64,000 bases of DNA from Leptobrachium leishanense (lineage: Eukaryota; Chordata; Amphibia; Anura; Megophryidae): the NCBI GenBank assembly GCA_009667805.1, contig CM019064.1:113682328-113746327 (forward strand), in the 5' to 3' direction. Both the position numbers and the translations under genes were made by a program. A model generated the notes under the pieces. It did not search any database. It had not been told where the DNA came from and saw only the letters and a list, made by a program, of their open reading frames with translations. Below, one piece after another: positions 1-9,910 of the stretch (position 1 is the first letter of the stretch; each line of letters starts with the position of its first letter).

Positions 1-115
1 AGCCAAACCATAAAAATTCTCCCATTTATCTCACTTTCCAAATCGGCTATTTTGACCTAGACTTTTCCATTCTCCAGTCATTCTCCTGCTTTTCACTGCT
101 CTCTGAATAACCCTG
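1..115. mobile_element. Harbinger-like MITE, 3' part, short subfamily
   Basis: The segment ends in the terminal inverted repeat CTCTCTGAATAACCCTG followed by TAA. It matches the right half of the almost palindromic copies at 45539-45729 and 56698-56879. The left half lies outside the window. A 3-bp TWA target duplication and a CAGGGTTATTC terminus suit the PIF/Harbinger group. No transposase is present, so the class is inferred from termini alone. Confidence 0.6.
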
Positions 116-117
116 TA

Positions 118-465
118 AGTGTGTCCGCACCAAACTGCGCACGCACAACGCACGTGGCAAACGGACGCAAGTTAGGCAAGAACGAAAAAACGCTAACACG
201 GATGTGCAGAGTGCGCCACGTCCGCGTAGCGTTTTGTGTGCGTGATGAGGAGACGTCAGACGCAGCGCATTTGCGATGTCCAGCACCTTGACGCACAAAA
301 TGCCTTTTCATATACTTTTTTCATATTAATTTTGTTTCCCATATTTCCCTTTTTTTCTACGTCCGTCATAAAAAACGGACTGTGTGGTGTCTACAGTATC
401 TTTCGTCAGAACGTCCGTCCATTGTTCACGCACGTAGAGTGCGCTCAGACTGCCTTAATCTAAAA
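118..465. mobile_element. MITE of the AGGCTAGGGTCAGACGA family, partial
   Basis: The sequence is rich in CpG-containing short words such as GTCCGC, ACGGACTGTG and GTGCGC. It aligns by eye with the copies at 19892-20344 and 20345-20770, including the shared GCAAGAACG and ACGGACTGTGTGG segments. Its right end, AGTGCGCTCAGACTGCCTTA, is a worn version of the family terminus. The left part is replaced by the Harbinger-like MITE that ends at 115, so that MITE probably inserted into this one. Confidence 0.5.
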
Positions 466-1004
466 AATATATATATTTTAGCCTAATTGCTGCAATTGTC
501 TGACATTTTCTCTTGCAAATAATGACTTTTTTACTCCTATAGTTGAATGCAATGCAATCTCTTTTCCTATATACCTTTGTAAGATGGTCTCAATAAGCAT
601 CCTCCACAGCATTGAAACCAATGAGCGAATGTTTCAGTGGACGAATCACAGTACTGAGTCTGCCGGCTTCTAATGGAGGTTGAATATGTTGGAATAACTC
701 CACGAAGGCGGAAAATAAATATGTTGATTGAATCGTTGAAATGTTTATTCTTTCCCAAAATTGGAATTATTAAGGCTAGCTGTAACAATCACTAGAATGA
801 CCATTTATCCTCCACACTGAGAAATGTTTTTCATTTAAGAAAACCACAGACAATTTTCCCTTTTAAACCTTATGTTTTCCATCTTTCATTGCAGGTTTGA
901 TGTTTACCCTGGGTCAATATTACATTTTCAGTGAGATCCCTATATCACCTTGTATTGCTGAAGAGAAGTTCACCACCTCGCTGTAAAAAAGATCAAACCC
1001 TGTA
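466..1004. other. Unassigned stretch before the minisatellite
   Basis: No convincing gene, RNA or terminal repeat is seen here. Short open frames on both strands have no recognisable domain. The last bases, GATCAAACCCTGTAGGCGGAA, recur in altered form at 3556-3577 on the far side of the minisatellite. Confidence 0.4.
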
Positions 1005-2292
1005 GGCGGAATGAACTGATGAGTGGAATGAATGAACTGATGGGCGGAATGAATGAACTGATGGGTGGAATTAATGAACTGATGGGCGGAATTAATGAAC
1101 TGATAGGCGGAACTAATGAACTGATGGGCGGAATGAATGAACTGATGGGCGGAATTAATGAACTGATGGGCGGAATGAATGAACTGATGGGTGGAATTAA
1201 TGAACTGATGGGCGGAATTAATGAACTGATGGGCGGAATTAATGAACTGATGGGCGGAATGAATGAACTGATGGGCGGAATTAATGAACTGATGGGCGGA
1301 ATTAATGAACTGATGGGTGGAATGAATGAACTGATGGGTGGAATTAATGAACTGATGGGTGGAATGAATGAACTGATGGGTGGAATTAATGAACTGATGG
1401 GCGGAATTAATGAACTGATGGGTGGAATGAATGAACTGATGGGCAGAATTAATGAACTGATGGGCGGAATTAATGAACTGATGGGCGAAATTAATGAACT
1501 GATGGGCGGAATTAATGAACTGATGGGTGGAATGAATGAACTGATGGGCGGAATTAATGAACTGATGGGCGGAATGAATGAACTGATGGGTGGAATTAAT
1601 GAACTGATGGGTGGAATGAATGAACTGATGGGTGGAATTAATGAACTGATGGGCGGAATTAATGAACTGATGGGCGAAATTAATGAACTGATGGGTGGAA
1701 TGAATGAACTGATGGGTGGAATGAATGAACTGATGGGTGGAATTAATGAACTGATGGGCGGAATTAATGAACTGATGGGTGGAATGAATGAACTGATGGG
1801 CGGAATTAATGAACTGATGGGCGGAATTAATGAACTGATGGGCGAAATTAATGAACTGATGGGCGGAATTAATGAACTGATGGGTGGAATGAATGAACTG
1901 ATGGGTGGAATTAATGAACTGATGGGTGGAATGAATGAACTGATGGGTGGAATTAATGAACTGATGGGCGGAATTAATGAACTGATGGGTGGAATGAATG
2001 AACTGATGGGCGGAATTAATGAACTGATGGGCGGAATGAATGAACTGATGGGTGGAATTAATGAACTGATGGGTGGAATGAATGAACTGATGGGTGGAAT
2101 TAATGAACTGATGGGCGGAACTAATGAACTGATGGGCGGAATGAATGAACTGATGGGCGGAATGAATGAACTGATGGGCGGAATTAATGAACTGATGGGC
2201 GAAATTAATGAACTGATGGGTGGAATGAATGAACTGATGGGTGGAATGAATGAATTGATGGGCGGAATTAATGAACTGATGGGTGGAATTAA
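1005..2292. repeat. 21-bp minisatellite, about 61 units
   Basis: Tandem units of 21 bp are built around GAACTGATGGGCGGAA with a variable ATKAAT joint. The variants (GGCGG or GGTGG; AATG, ATTA or ACTA) are mixed in no strict order, so the array is moderately homogenised. Because 21 is a multiple of three and the unit lacks stops in several frames, long open frames appear on both strands (for example 7-residue repeats of the NELMGG type). These are by-products, not genes. The array resumes at 3530 after a transposon insertion and ends near 3577. Confidence 0.95.
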
Positions 2293-3533
2293 CCACTTCC
2301 ATGCGGAGGACGCACTCAGCGCGTCCTCCACATGGCTCCTGCTGTGCGGAGGACGCGCTGAGCGCGTCCTCCCTTTGGGGTCAGCGTTCGGCCGGGTTCC
2401 GGCCGATCGCTGGCCCCCCCGGTGCGGGCTGACATCCTCGATGTCAGCCCAGCATCCGGAACTGCCGCCGATGAAATTAGGTGTCATCGCGGCAGCGCGA
2501 TGACACCTAATTCAGGCGCCCCCCGCATATGCGGAGGAGGCGCCTGAAAGGGAGGGGGGGAGGTCCTTCGGACCTCTCTCCCTCCCGATCGGCGGCGTTG
2601 CGGGGGTTAACCCAGGCACCATTTGGAAGGGCACAGCCTGCCCTTCCAAATGGTGCCTGGCATTAACCCCTGGGGAGCTGGATCGCGTATCGGCGCTGAA
2701 AAGCGCCAGTTCGTGATCCTTTCCCGGAGCTGGCCGACATCTTGGATGTCGGCCAAGCCTCCGGGAACTCCCCCTGAGGACTGGCGTCATCGTGCATAGC
2801 ACGATGACGCCAGTCCTAGAGTTAACACCTAACTGCCACCAACGGTGGAGATAGGGAGTTCCAATGAACTCCCTATCTCCCGATCCGTGGCAGCTAGGGG
2901 TTAAAGTTTGGTATGGTTGGATTGGTCAGAGCATGGCCGTTCCAACGATACCAAACACTACTGTGAAAAAAGTTTTTTAAAAAAAATAAAAATTAAAAAT
3001 AAAAATAAAAATATATTTAAAAAAAAAAATTATAAAAAAAATAAACATTTTTTTTTTCTTTTTTTTGGTTCATTAATGCAGCAATATTGTTCCCATTTCA
3101 ATTATAATGTGAACAATGATGCTGCACTAACGATTTTTGTATGCGGTGCGTTTGTTAAAAATCGTGTAATTTTCCCCAAAAAAAAATGTAACGAGACCCC
3201 ATCTCTAATTTTTTTAACAAGCGCACCACATACAAAATATAACCGCAATTGCTCGCATGTTAAAATGTGAAAAAAAACACTTTAAACGTTGTAAATTATT
3301 GAAAATACATATTTTATTGCATTTTTTGTTATAATATACAGACATGACATAATGTATTATATATAATAATGACATATTATGAATCTACCGAGTCTGACGG
3401 AAAGAACGATATATAATATGTCTGGGTCATATACTAAAATAAGCCTTCAAAACACGTTTAAACATGATGAGCAAAACCGGTAAAAATGACCTCAGCACAG
3501 AGGTGTGAAAAGCCTCAGCAGCGAAAGGGTTAA
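2289..3533. mobile_element. TTAA-target non-autonomous transposon, copy A, 1,237 bp
   Basis: The element (2293-3529) sits between two TTAA copies, 2289-2292 and 3530-3533. Both flanks are minisatellite units that rejoin in register when one TTAA is removed. The 3' terminus CTCAGCAGCGAAAGGG is shared with copies B and D. A TTAA target duplication with CCC-type ends is typical of piggyBac-like elements; no transposase is encoded. The 5' half (2310-2960) is GC-rich and made of successive perfect or near-perfect hairpins, for example 2475-2512 (17-bp stem), 2614-2658 (20-bp stem) and 2777-2817 (19-bp stem). The 3' half is very AT-rich and contains a conserved block around CAATGATGCTGCA. Confidence 0.85.
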
Positions 3534-3577
3534 TGAACTGATGGGTGGAGTGAATGATCAAACCCTATGGGCGGAAA
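3534..3577. repeat. Last units of the interrupted 21-bp minisatellite
   Basis: Sequence after the second TTAA continues TGAACTGATGGGTGGAGTGA, then runs into a degraded copy of the left border word GATCAAACCCT and GGGCGGAAAG. It shows that the transposon landed near the right edge of the array. Confidence 0.85.
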
Positions 3578-4595
3578 GTTCAATTTACCTGCAGTAGGAG
3601 ATGGCCACTTTGCAAGCAGGCACAAGAAAACCACATTTTAAAGCAATTGCATGCTTTCAGCGGAAATGCAGATTTATTGCTAGAGGGCGGAACTGCAAGA
3701 AAAGCAGTCAGGTGGGTTGGCCTGCGAGTCCCAACCTCTGCACGAGATACCTAGGTAAGTAATCCACACAACGACTGCCTGCACGATTTTAAAGAGAAAG
3801 AAGCTGTGAAAGTGACCCTCTCCAATTAATACACTCCCCCCACAACTAGAGCAACCAATAAATGAAAAGTCAGAGAATAAATACCTGTGCATGGATGCCT
3901 GATACATGTTTAACATACATGTTTCTAGGTTGCCAATCCTGTGCTGGGATCCTGGTCTGAGAGCTATCACCAATCTTCTCAAGATCAGATATTTTCCTGA
4001 AAAAGTGCCACAAGAGCGAAATATGAGTCAAAGGACAAGAAGACTCAATCAATCGTCACCAACGATTTAGTGACTTGAGATAAAGAAAGGAAGTGTCACC
4101 CTCTATTGTGACCACATGCAATCAAACCAGAGCCAGGATTATTTAAGGCACTTTACAATGTGAGTGTGCAATCACTAGCATTCATCTGCTTAGCTATGCA
4201 TTTTACGCATATACATTTTTATTTTTGATGTCCTCAGAACTGTGAAGGAGGACGAACGTAAAGCCAATAAAAGTATTTTTGCTTACTTTATTTGCAACAC
4301 TTAAGCACTTGCATGTGCACATTTTGCATTGCACGTTTAATCTCGACTGTATCATTGGAATATTAATTTGTATTGTATTGATTTACAGTGAAAGCACGAT
4401 TATTTTATATTGCGCCATTAGAACGCCTCTTTTTGGTTTGTAGGTTTTATACATTTGGCAGCATACCCCCTAATGGATTCTTTTTAAGTTGTCACTATAT
4501 AGTGTTGTTATTCTTTGAAGTGCCTTGGTGTCTTTTTCACACCTTCCCTTATCAATACTTTCAACAGCCGATGCACTGAGCCATGAGCTACAACT
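3578..4595. other. Unclassified degenerate repeat, possible Penelope-like remnant
   Basis: No gene is recognised. Around 3996-4029 there is a weak match to the hammerhead-like word pattern CTGA..GA-stem-GAAA seen better at 7252-7297. An AATAAAAG signal lies near 4267. The assignment to a Penelope-like element is tentative. Confidence 0.25.
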
Positions 4596-4599
4596 ACAA

Positions 4600-5535
4600 C
4601 TGCCTTTTTAAAAGTTTGTAATGATATCCAAGCTGGGATGGAACAAGGAAACCTAACTGGAGCCATCTTCCTTGATTTTGCCAAGACCTTTGACACAGTA
4701 GACCATGGCATCCTATTACAAAAACTTAAAAACTCTGATATTGGTGATCGCACGCTAACCTGGTTTCAATCATATGTATCTGATCCGTCGCAATATGTGT
4801 CCATTTCTGGCAGCTCCTCCGTCCCTCTCCCAGTCATGTGCGTTGTACCCCAAGGCTCAATACTCGGCCTCCCTTCTATTCACGATATTCATAAATGATC
4901 TGCCCAATGTCTGCAAAGCCTCAACTGTACACATGTATGCAGACGACACCGTAATCTATACCAGCAAATCAAATCTCCCGCAGCTGGAGGCAGTGCTGCA
5001 AGAACAATTCACAGAGGTAGAAAAGTGGATCGCAAATAATAAACTTTTTCTAAATACTGACAAAACTGTTACAATGCTCTTTGGAACCGCACCTAAACTA
5101 CACAAGTTGCAAACACCCCATCTATGTGTCAGGACAAGATCAAATGACACGCTGACTACAGTCACTTCTCTGAAATATCTAGGTATGTGGTTAGACCCAA
5201 ATCTATCTTTTGGCCCCCACATCAAAAAACTCTCATCTAAACTTTACCCCGAACTAGGTGCCCTGTACAGAAACAAATCCTGCCTGAGCCCCGTGGTAAG
5301 AAAGCAGATTGTACAACAAATGCTTATGCCAGTTATTGAATATGGAGATGTAGTGGATGCAGCTGCCCCTCAAACACACCTCCAGAAACTTACTACATTG
5401 TATAACTCATTCTGCCGGTTTGTGTTACAATGTAACTACATGTATTGCAGATGGTCAGCGGAGCGCCAGCAAACTGGATGTACAATTAGTCACCATACAT
5501 GTCCAATAGACTGTCTTCTAGATCGTCCCAAATGA
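4600..5535 (+). pseudogene. L2/CR1-group LINE reverse transcriptase fragment
   Basis: Two overlapping frames (4638-4898 and 4774-5535) together encode part of a non-LTR reverse transcriptase. Visible motifs in order are FLDFAKTFDTVDH (palm motif with the first catalytic aspartate), VPQGSILG, TIFINDLP and MYADDTVIY (the YADD catalytic box). A thumb-like segment with KYLGMWLDPNLSF and VIEYGDVVDAAAP follows. The frame changes within the region between VPQGSILG and the INDLP box near 4870, so the copy is dead. The N-terminal endonuclease is missing (5' truncation, usual for LINEs), and coding similarity fades after about 5440. The reverse-strand copy at 12945-14965 is the same family and still has its 3' end. 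Confidence 0.85.
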
Positions 5536-5888
5536 ACCACTCTTCCAATAAAATTTCTGCAGAAGAGAAAGGGTATAATAGTGCAATATGTCGTTCCACC
5601 ATAGGAGGGAAGTTAATCAGTCGTGGTCCTACTCACATGATGTTGAGCCTGACCTCGGCTCTAGGGTGAATAGTGATTTTGGGTCTTCAAAAGATGTTCA
5701 GGTGCCCATATACCCACAATAGAATTCTTCAAGCACTTTCCCCTGCAGTGGATCAGAAAAATACCAACGCACTTTCTAGTGCAATATCGTTATATAATAA
5801 TTATAGAGTAGGTACTCATAAATGGTTACACTCACATATTAATGAGCCGCATTGGCTCCAAGATGTCGCATAGGAATATCAAGGTAAT
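5536..5888. other. Unassigned stretch
   Basis: Nothing recognisable beyond short chance open frames. It separates the LINE fragment from the second hairpin-chain element. Confidence 0.35.
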
Positions 5889-6900
5889 TCCAAAACCTTC
5901 TTTAAAATCACGTTCCAGGACCATCCAGGATGGTTAAAGAAGGTTTTGGAAGAGAGATACTCACCTCTCTCTCCAGGGTCCAGCGGTGTTCTGACTTCCA
6001 GGAAGTCAGGTGCCAAATTTATACCCCTCCAGACGTCAATAACGTCATCACGCCATGCTGGGAGATCGCCTGAAGGGAGGGGGATCCTTTCGGGAGGAGC
6101 TAGGAAAACAAGACAGGCACCACTTTGAAGGGCAGTGTCTTTAACCCCTAAGGTGGTGGACCGGCACTAGCTCCGGTGGGGGCCGCCATCTTGGATGGCG
6201 GCTCCACCTCCGGGTCCCCCCTCGGCACCTGACATCATCGCACATGGTGTGATGATGTCAGTTAGCCTGGAACCCCTAGCTCCCTGGGGATTTCCCAAGG
6301 AACTCCCCTTGTGGAGCTAGGGGGTTCCTTTATCTCCAGAATGGTGGCAGCTAGAGGGTCATGCATGGTGTCATTTGAAAGGCCAGTGCATGGCCTTTCA
6401 AATAATACCATACATGACTATGTAAAAAGTAACAGAAAATTAATAAAAATAAAAATATTTTAAAAAATAATAATAAAAAAAGTTTAAAAAATAAAAACAT
6501 GTTTTTTTTTGTGTGTTATTTTTAATAATGCAGCAATATTGTTCCCATTTAAATTATGATGTGAACAATGATGCTGCATTAATGATTTTTTCTATGGGGT
6601 GCGTTTGCTAAAAATCACGTAATTCCCCCCAAAAAAATGTAACGAGTCCCCATTTCTAATTTCTTCAAATTTTTTCTAATTCTTTTTTAACAAGCGCACC
6701 GCATAGAAAATATAAACGCAAAGACTCGGATGATAAAATGTTAAAAAAAACACTTTACACGCTGTAGATGATTAAAAATTCAAATTTTATTGCATTTTTT
6801 GTTATTATATAGAGGCAGGACATGACGTTTACATATAAAAATGATATATTATGAATCTGCCGAGTCTGCTGGAAAGAACGATATATAATTTGTCTGGGTC

Positions 6901-7386
6901 ATATAATAAAACGTAGGAAAGAAAAGTCTGCGCTTCCTTCAACAGTCATCACTTTCTTCCGGTCTTCCTCTGTTTAAGGTCAATTTGTACCTCAAAGAAA
7001 ACACAAGAAAACCATAGTGCAGCAAGCGGAGTTCCACATAAATTATGATAAAGAAAAAGGAGTTTTACCCACATTCTGAGGTGTCTAAATCAGACACTGG
7101 ATGTAATCAACGACCGGTGATATTAGAGGGAGCACCGGATCTCCCATACAACCAGCAAAATCCTTTTCGCACCAAACAGAATTCAGGATGCAAGGAATTA
7201 AAAGCAAGACTAAGTTATTAATAAAAAAAAATTATAAAATAAAGGGGCAACACACCCAGACGCGTATCGCGAGTAGTCTCGCTTCTTCAGTAGGTGTCTG
7301 TTTCTTTAAAAATTTGCCTTGCTTATAAAATACCTCTAGGTGGCGCCAGAGATACAGTTTCTCTTTATTTTAATATAATAAAACGT
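6901..7386 (-). mobile_element. Penelope-like fragment with hammerhead-like motif
   Basis: A 458-bp insertion (6915-7372) is flanked by perfect 14-bp direct repeats ATATAATAAAACGT at 6901-6914 and 7373-7386, so it entered copy B by a target-primed type of mechanism. It encodes no protein. On the minus strand, 7297-7252 folds like a small hammerhead ribozyme. Known Penelope-like elements carry minimal hammerheads of this shape, and that is the basis for the family suggestion. The rest of the insert is not recognised. Confidence 0.5.
7252..7297 (-). ncRNA. Candidate minimal hammerhead ribozyme
   Basis: Read on the minus strand, ACACCTA and TGGGTGT form a complete 7-bp stem I (one G-U pair). 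CTGAAGA is the first core strand. GCGAG/CTCGC with loop ACTA is stem II. GATA stands where GAAA is canonical, a two-pair AC/GT stem III has loop GC, and GTC sits at the usual cleavage site just before stem I closes. One extra A precedes stem II. The GATA change and the extra A may abolish cleavage. Confidence 0.45.
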
Positions 7387-7477
7387 GGCTTCAAATCACG
7401 TTTATACACGATGAGCAAAAGCAGTAAAAATGAGCTCAGCACACAGACGTAAAATGGCTCAGCAGCAAAGGGGTTAA

Positions 7478-7919
7478 TGTAAAAGTGTACCCTTTACTGT
7501 ACTGATGTTGAGCATTTCATGTTTAATGTATTGAGGGGGCGATTTATGGAGGGTGGGCATCATCTTGGACAACGCACAGGTCAACTTGTGAAATTCATAT
7601 CAGGTTAGTAAATCAAGCCCTATTACGGAACTACAATAGCCAGGGAGAGAACAGGAAGCAGTGATAAGAGCACTGGGGTCAGAGATAAGAATCATGGTGA
7701 CATACAGAGATGATGTTACGGTACTTTATATAAGCAGACATCATACCCACCTACAGGGTTATTTTTTAAATTCTGTTAGAGTTTCTAAGCTACATTGCTA
7801 AAAATGTCAGAGAATAATTTAGCTTGTTTGATTATGGATGGAAATGCTTATTTCCTTGGAACAATGCAGTAACATGTTCTTGATTTCTGATTATTTTTTA
7901 CCTGGTACAATATTAAACC
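7478..7919. other. Unassigned AT-rich stretch
   Basis: No gene, terminal repeat or tandem array recognised. Confidence 0.3.
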
Positions 7920-8208
7920 ACAAAGGTTTTAATGATAAAAATTGGGAAAAAATATTTTTTCCTTATGCAAATGATTGAAATTTGAATAAAAATTTAAATT
8001 TGGAATTTTCTGATGCAACATGACATATACACGTAGCAATGATATATTTTGAATCTACTGATATCGTTAAAAAAAGTGATACATAATTTGTCTGGGTTAC
8101 ACAATAAAACATGGCTTCAAATAACCTTTTATTATTATGAGCAAAAAGTGATGAAAATGAGCTCAGCACGTGGCGGTTAAGTGGCTCAGCAGCTTAGGGC
8201 TTCAAAAA
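7920..8208. mobile_element. TTAA-family 3' fragment, copy D
   Basis: The block GATATATT, then TTTGTCTGGGTTACACAATAAAAC, then GAGCTCAGCAC and GTGGCTCAGCAGC follows the same order as the 3' ends of copies A, B and C. The hairpin-rich 5' half is absent and the sequence is more diverged, so this is an older relic. Confidence 0.6.
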
Positions 8209-8246
8209 AGAAACATTAAAAACAAGAAATGGAAAAAAGATTCCAT

Positions 8247-8566
8247 ATACCGTATGTTTCACTCCATAAGACGCACGTTTTTCCCCCCAAAAATGGGGGG
8301 AAATGTCTGTGCATCTTATGGAGCGGATATTGACAACTCGTTGTGCTCACTGATCAGCCCCTGTTTGATGTTTCATTGTGTGATTAGCTGAGCTGAGGCT
8401 GAAACGTACAACTCGGTCACAGCCGAGCTGCACTTGGCGACACCTACTCTGTCATTAATCTTTTAGTACACCATTTGGTTCAGAATATTTTTTTTCTTGT
8501 TTTCCTCCTAAAACCTAAGTGCGTCTTAAGCTGAGGTGTGTCTTATAGTGCGAAAAATACGGTATG
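8247..8566. mobile_element. MITE with ATACCGTATTTTTCGCAC-type ends
   Basis: The left end reads ATACCGTATGTTTCAC then CCATAAGACGCAC. The right end is the complement, CTTATAGTGCGAAAAATACGGTAT. A G-run/C-run hairpin follows the left end. This terminal pattern (TAAGACGCAC) is a widespread vertebrate MITE type. It is about 320 bp long with no coding content. Confidence 0.7.
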
Positions 8567-8922
8567 TGGATGAGCATCATTTTCAAGAACATTGATATTG
8601 GTCAACCTACAGCCATATGAAACAGTTCATCATTCACTGTATCTCCTCAACCTCTTTCTATGACATTTCCACCTGTCATTTCCACTTGTAAAAGAACTGA
8701 AGGGTGTAGAAGCTTTCTCACATAATGAAACGAATGGTGTATGGCCAGCCAGGGACTGCTATCAGGATCCCTATGTTTATGTAAATATTAAACAATATGT
8801 CAAAGTGAGGACAATGTACAGTTTTTAGTTGCCATGGCATCTCTAATACGTAATAACCGAACATATAATCATCTCAGGAAATCTGCTATGCTATGTCACT
8901 TATGCTACCATTGTCAAGGTGG
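8567..8922. other. Unassigned stretch
   Basis: No supported feature. Confidence 0.3.
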
Positions 8923-9458
8923 CTTTCTTGTAGGCTTGTGCACCGATTTTTTTTTGGTTCGATTCGGTTCGATTTGTTCGGATGTTTAAACTTTTCGATT
9001 CGGCTCGTTTCGACCGATTTCTGTTTCGATTCGGTTCGGTTCGGTTCGTTTTTCGTCTACATTTTTTTTTCGGAATATCGACCATTTTTCGTGTTTTCGT
9101 GTCACTTTGCTCGGTTTTTGTATCGACTTTTCGGAAATTTCGGAAATTTTCGTTTTTTCGGAACTTCTGTTCTCCTCGTTTCAAAGTGTCTACGATAATT
9201 CTGGCGATTCTATCGTGTTTTTTTTTATTAAATAAAGATCAAATCATGAATAGAGCAAAAATAAATTTCGATCTGACACATTTCAAGTCCATTCGAAAAT
9301 TCCGAAAATATTTCGTTTCGGCTCGGAAAACTTTTCGGATCTGCCACTTTCGGATCTAAAGATTTTCGGAAAATCGGCCGCATCCGAAAACACGAATCGG
9401 GAAATTTCGTGAAAATTCCGAAATTCCAAAACCCGAAACGCACATCCCTACTTTCTTG
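8923..9458. mobile_element. hAT MITE, TTCGG-rich family, copy 1
   Basis: The element (8931-9450) is flanked by perfect 8-bp duplications CTTTCTTG (8923-8930 and 9451-9458). Ends are TAGGCTTGTGCACCGA and, on the other strand, TAGGGATGTGCGTTTCGG. An 8-bp duplication with TAGGG-type ends is diagnostic of hAT elements. The interior is quasi-repetitive TTCGG/TTTCGA words and encodes nothing. Confidence 0.9.
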
Positions 9459-9910
9459 TAAGTTTATTGGAATCTGAAAATCTGTGTGTGGAACCTTGAG
9501 CTTTTGTTAGTCTTGAAACCTATAAAACATAAAAGAAAATATACTAAATCGTAATGAATCTATCATGAATATAAAATGATTCTATTTACTTTGTATTGTT
9601 TGATTGAACTCTGGTAAAATCTACTGAAAAGGATCTTGATGGTTTTCTTTGTGCTCATATCTGGAAGAGAAAAACAATGACAAGAAATCAGCAGAAGCTG
9701 CTGCCAGTTTGGCCATTTCTACAATTTTCATGACAACAACATGCTCTGTGGAAAATCACTTTTGCAATTTAAATCAGTTCAGTTTGTTTTGATTGCATAT
9801 TTCTGCGAAAGAAAACCTTCAACGTATGACCTATTAATTAAAGATCTCAAAGTGATTGAACTGAGACACTTAAGCCCCCTTCACACCTAAGCGTTTTACA
9901 GCGTGCTCCA
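9459..9910. other. Unassigned stretch
   Basis: No supported feature. Confidence 0.3.

Larger units (their letters stand above)
5889..7477. mobile_element. TTAA-target hairpin-chain transposon, copy B, interrupted
   Basis: The right end CTCAGCAGCAAAGGGG plus TTAA (7474-7477) matches copies A and C. The left end is not precise; a 16-bp inverted repeat, CCAAAACCTTCTTTAA and its complement (5890-5951), marks the start of the hairpin series. Further hairpins include 6230-6260 and the GGCCGCCATCTTGGATGGCGGC stem region at 6181-6202. The AT-rich half with the CAATGATGCTGCA block follows at about 6530-6600. The copy is split by a 458-bp insertion at 6915-7372. Confidence 0.75.

Noticed and set aside
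920..2503. Long open frames of 460-505 residues on both strands with 7-residue repeats
   Set aside because: They are by-products of a 21-bp minisatellite that lacks stops in several frames. They run in three frames at once and have no domain.
1005..3577. CRISPR array
   Set aside because: Units are contiguous tandem repeats with no spacers, and the DNA is eukaryotic.
8893..9443. Phe/Arg-rich open frames in both directions, also at 53872-54489 and 58998-59435
   Set aside because: They come from the TTCGG word composition of the hAT MITE family and are non-coding.
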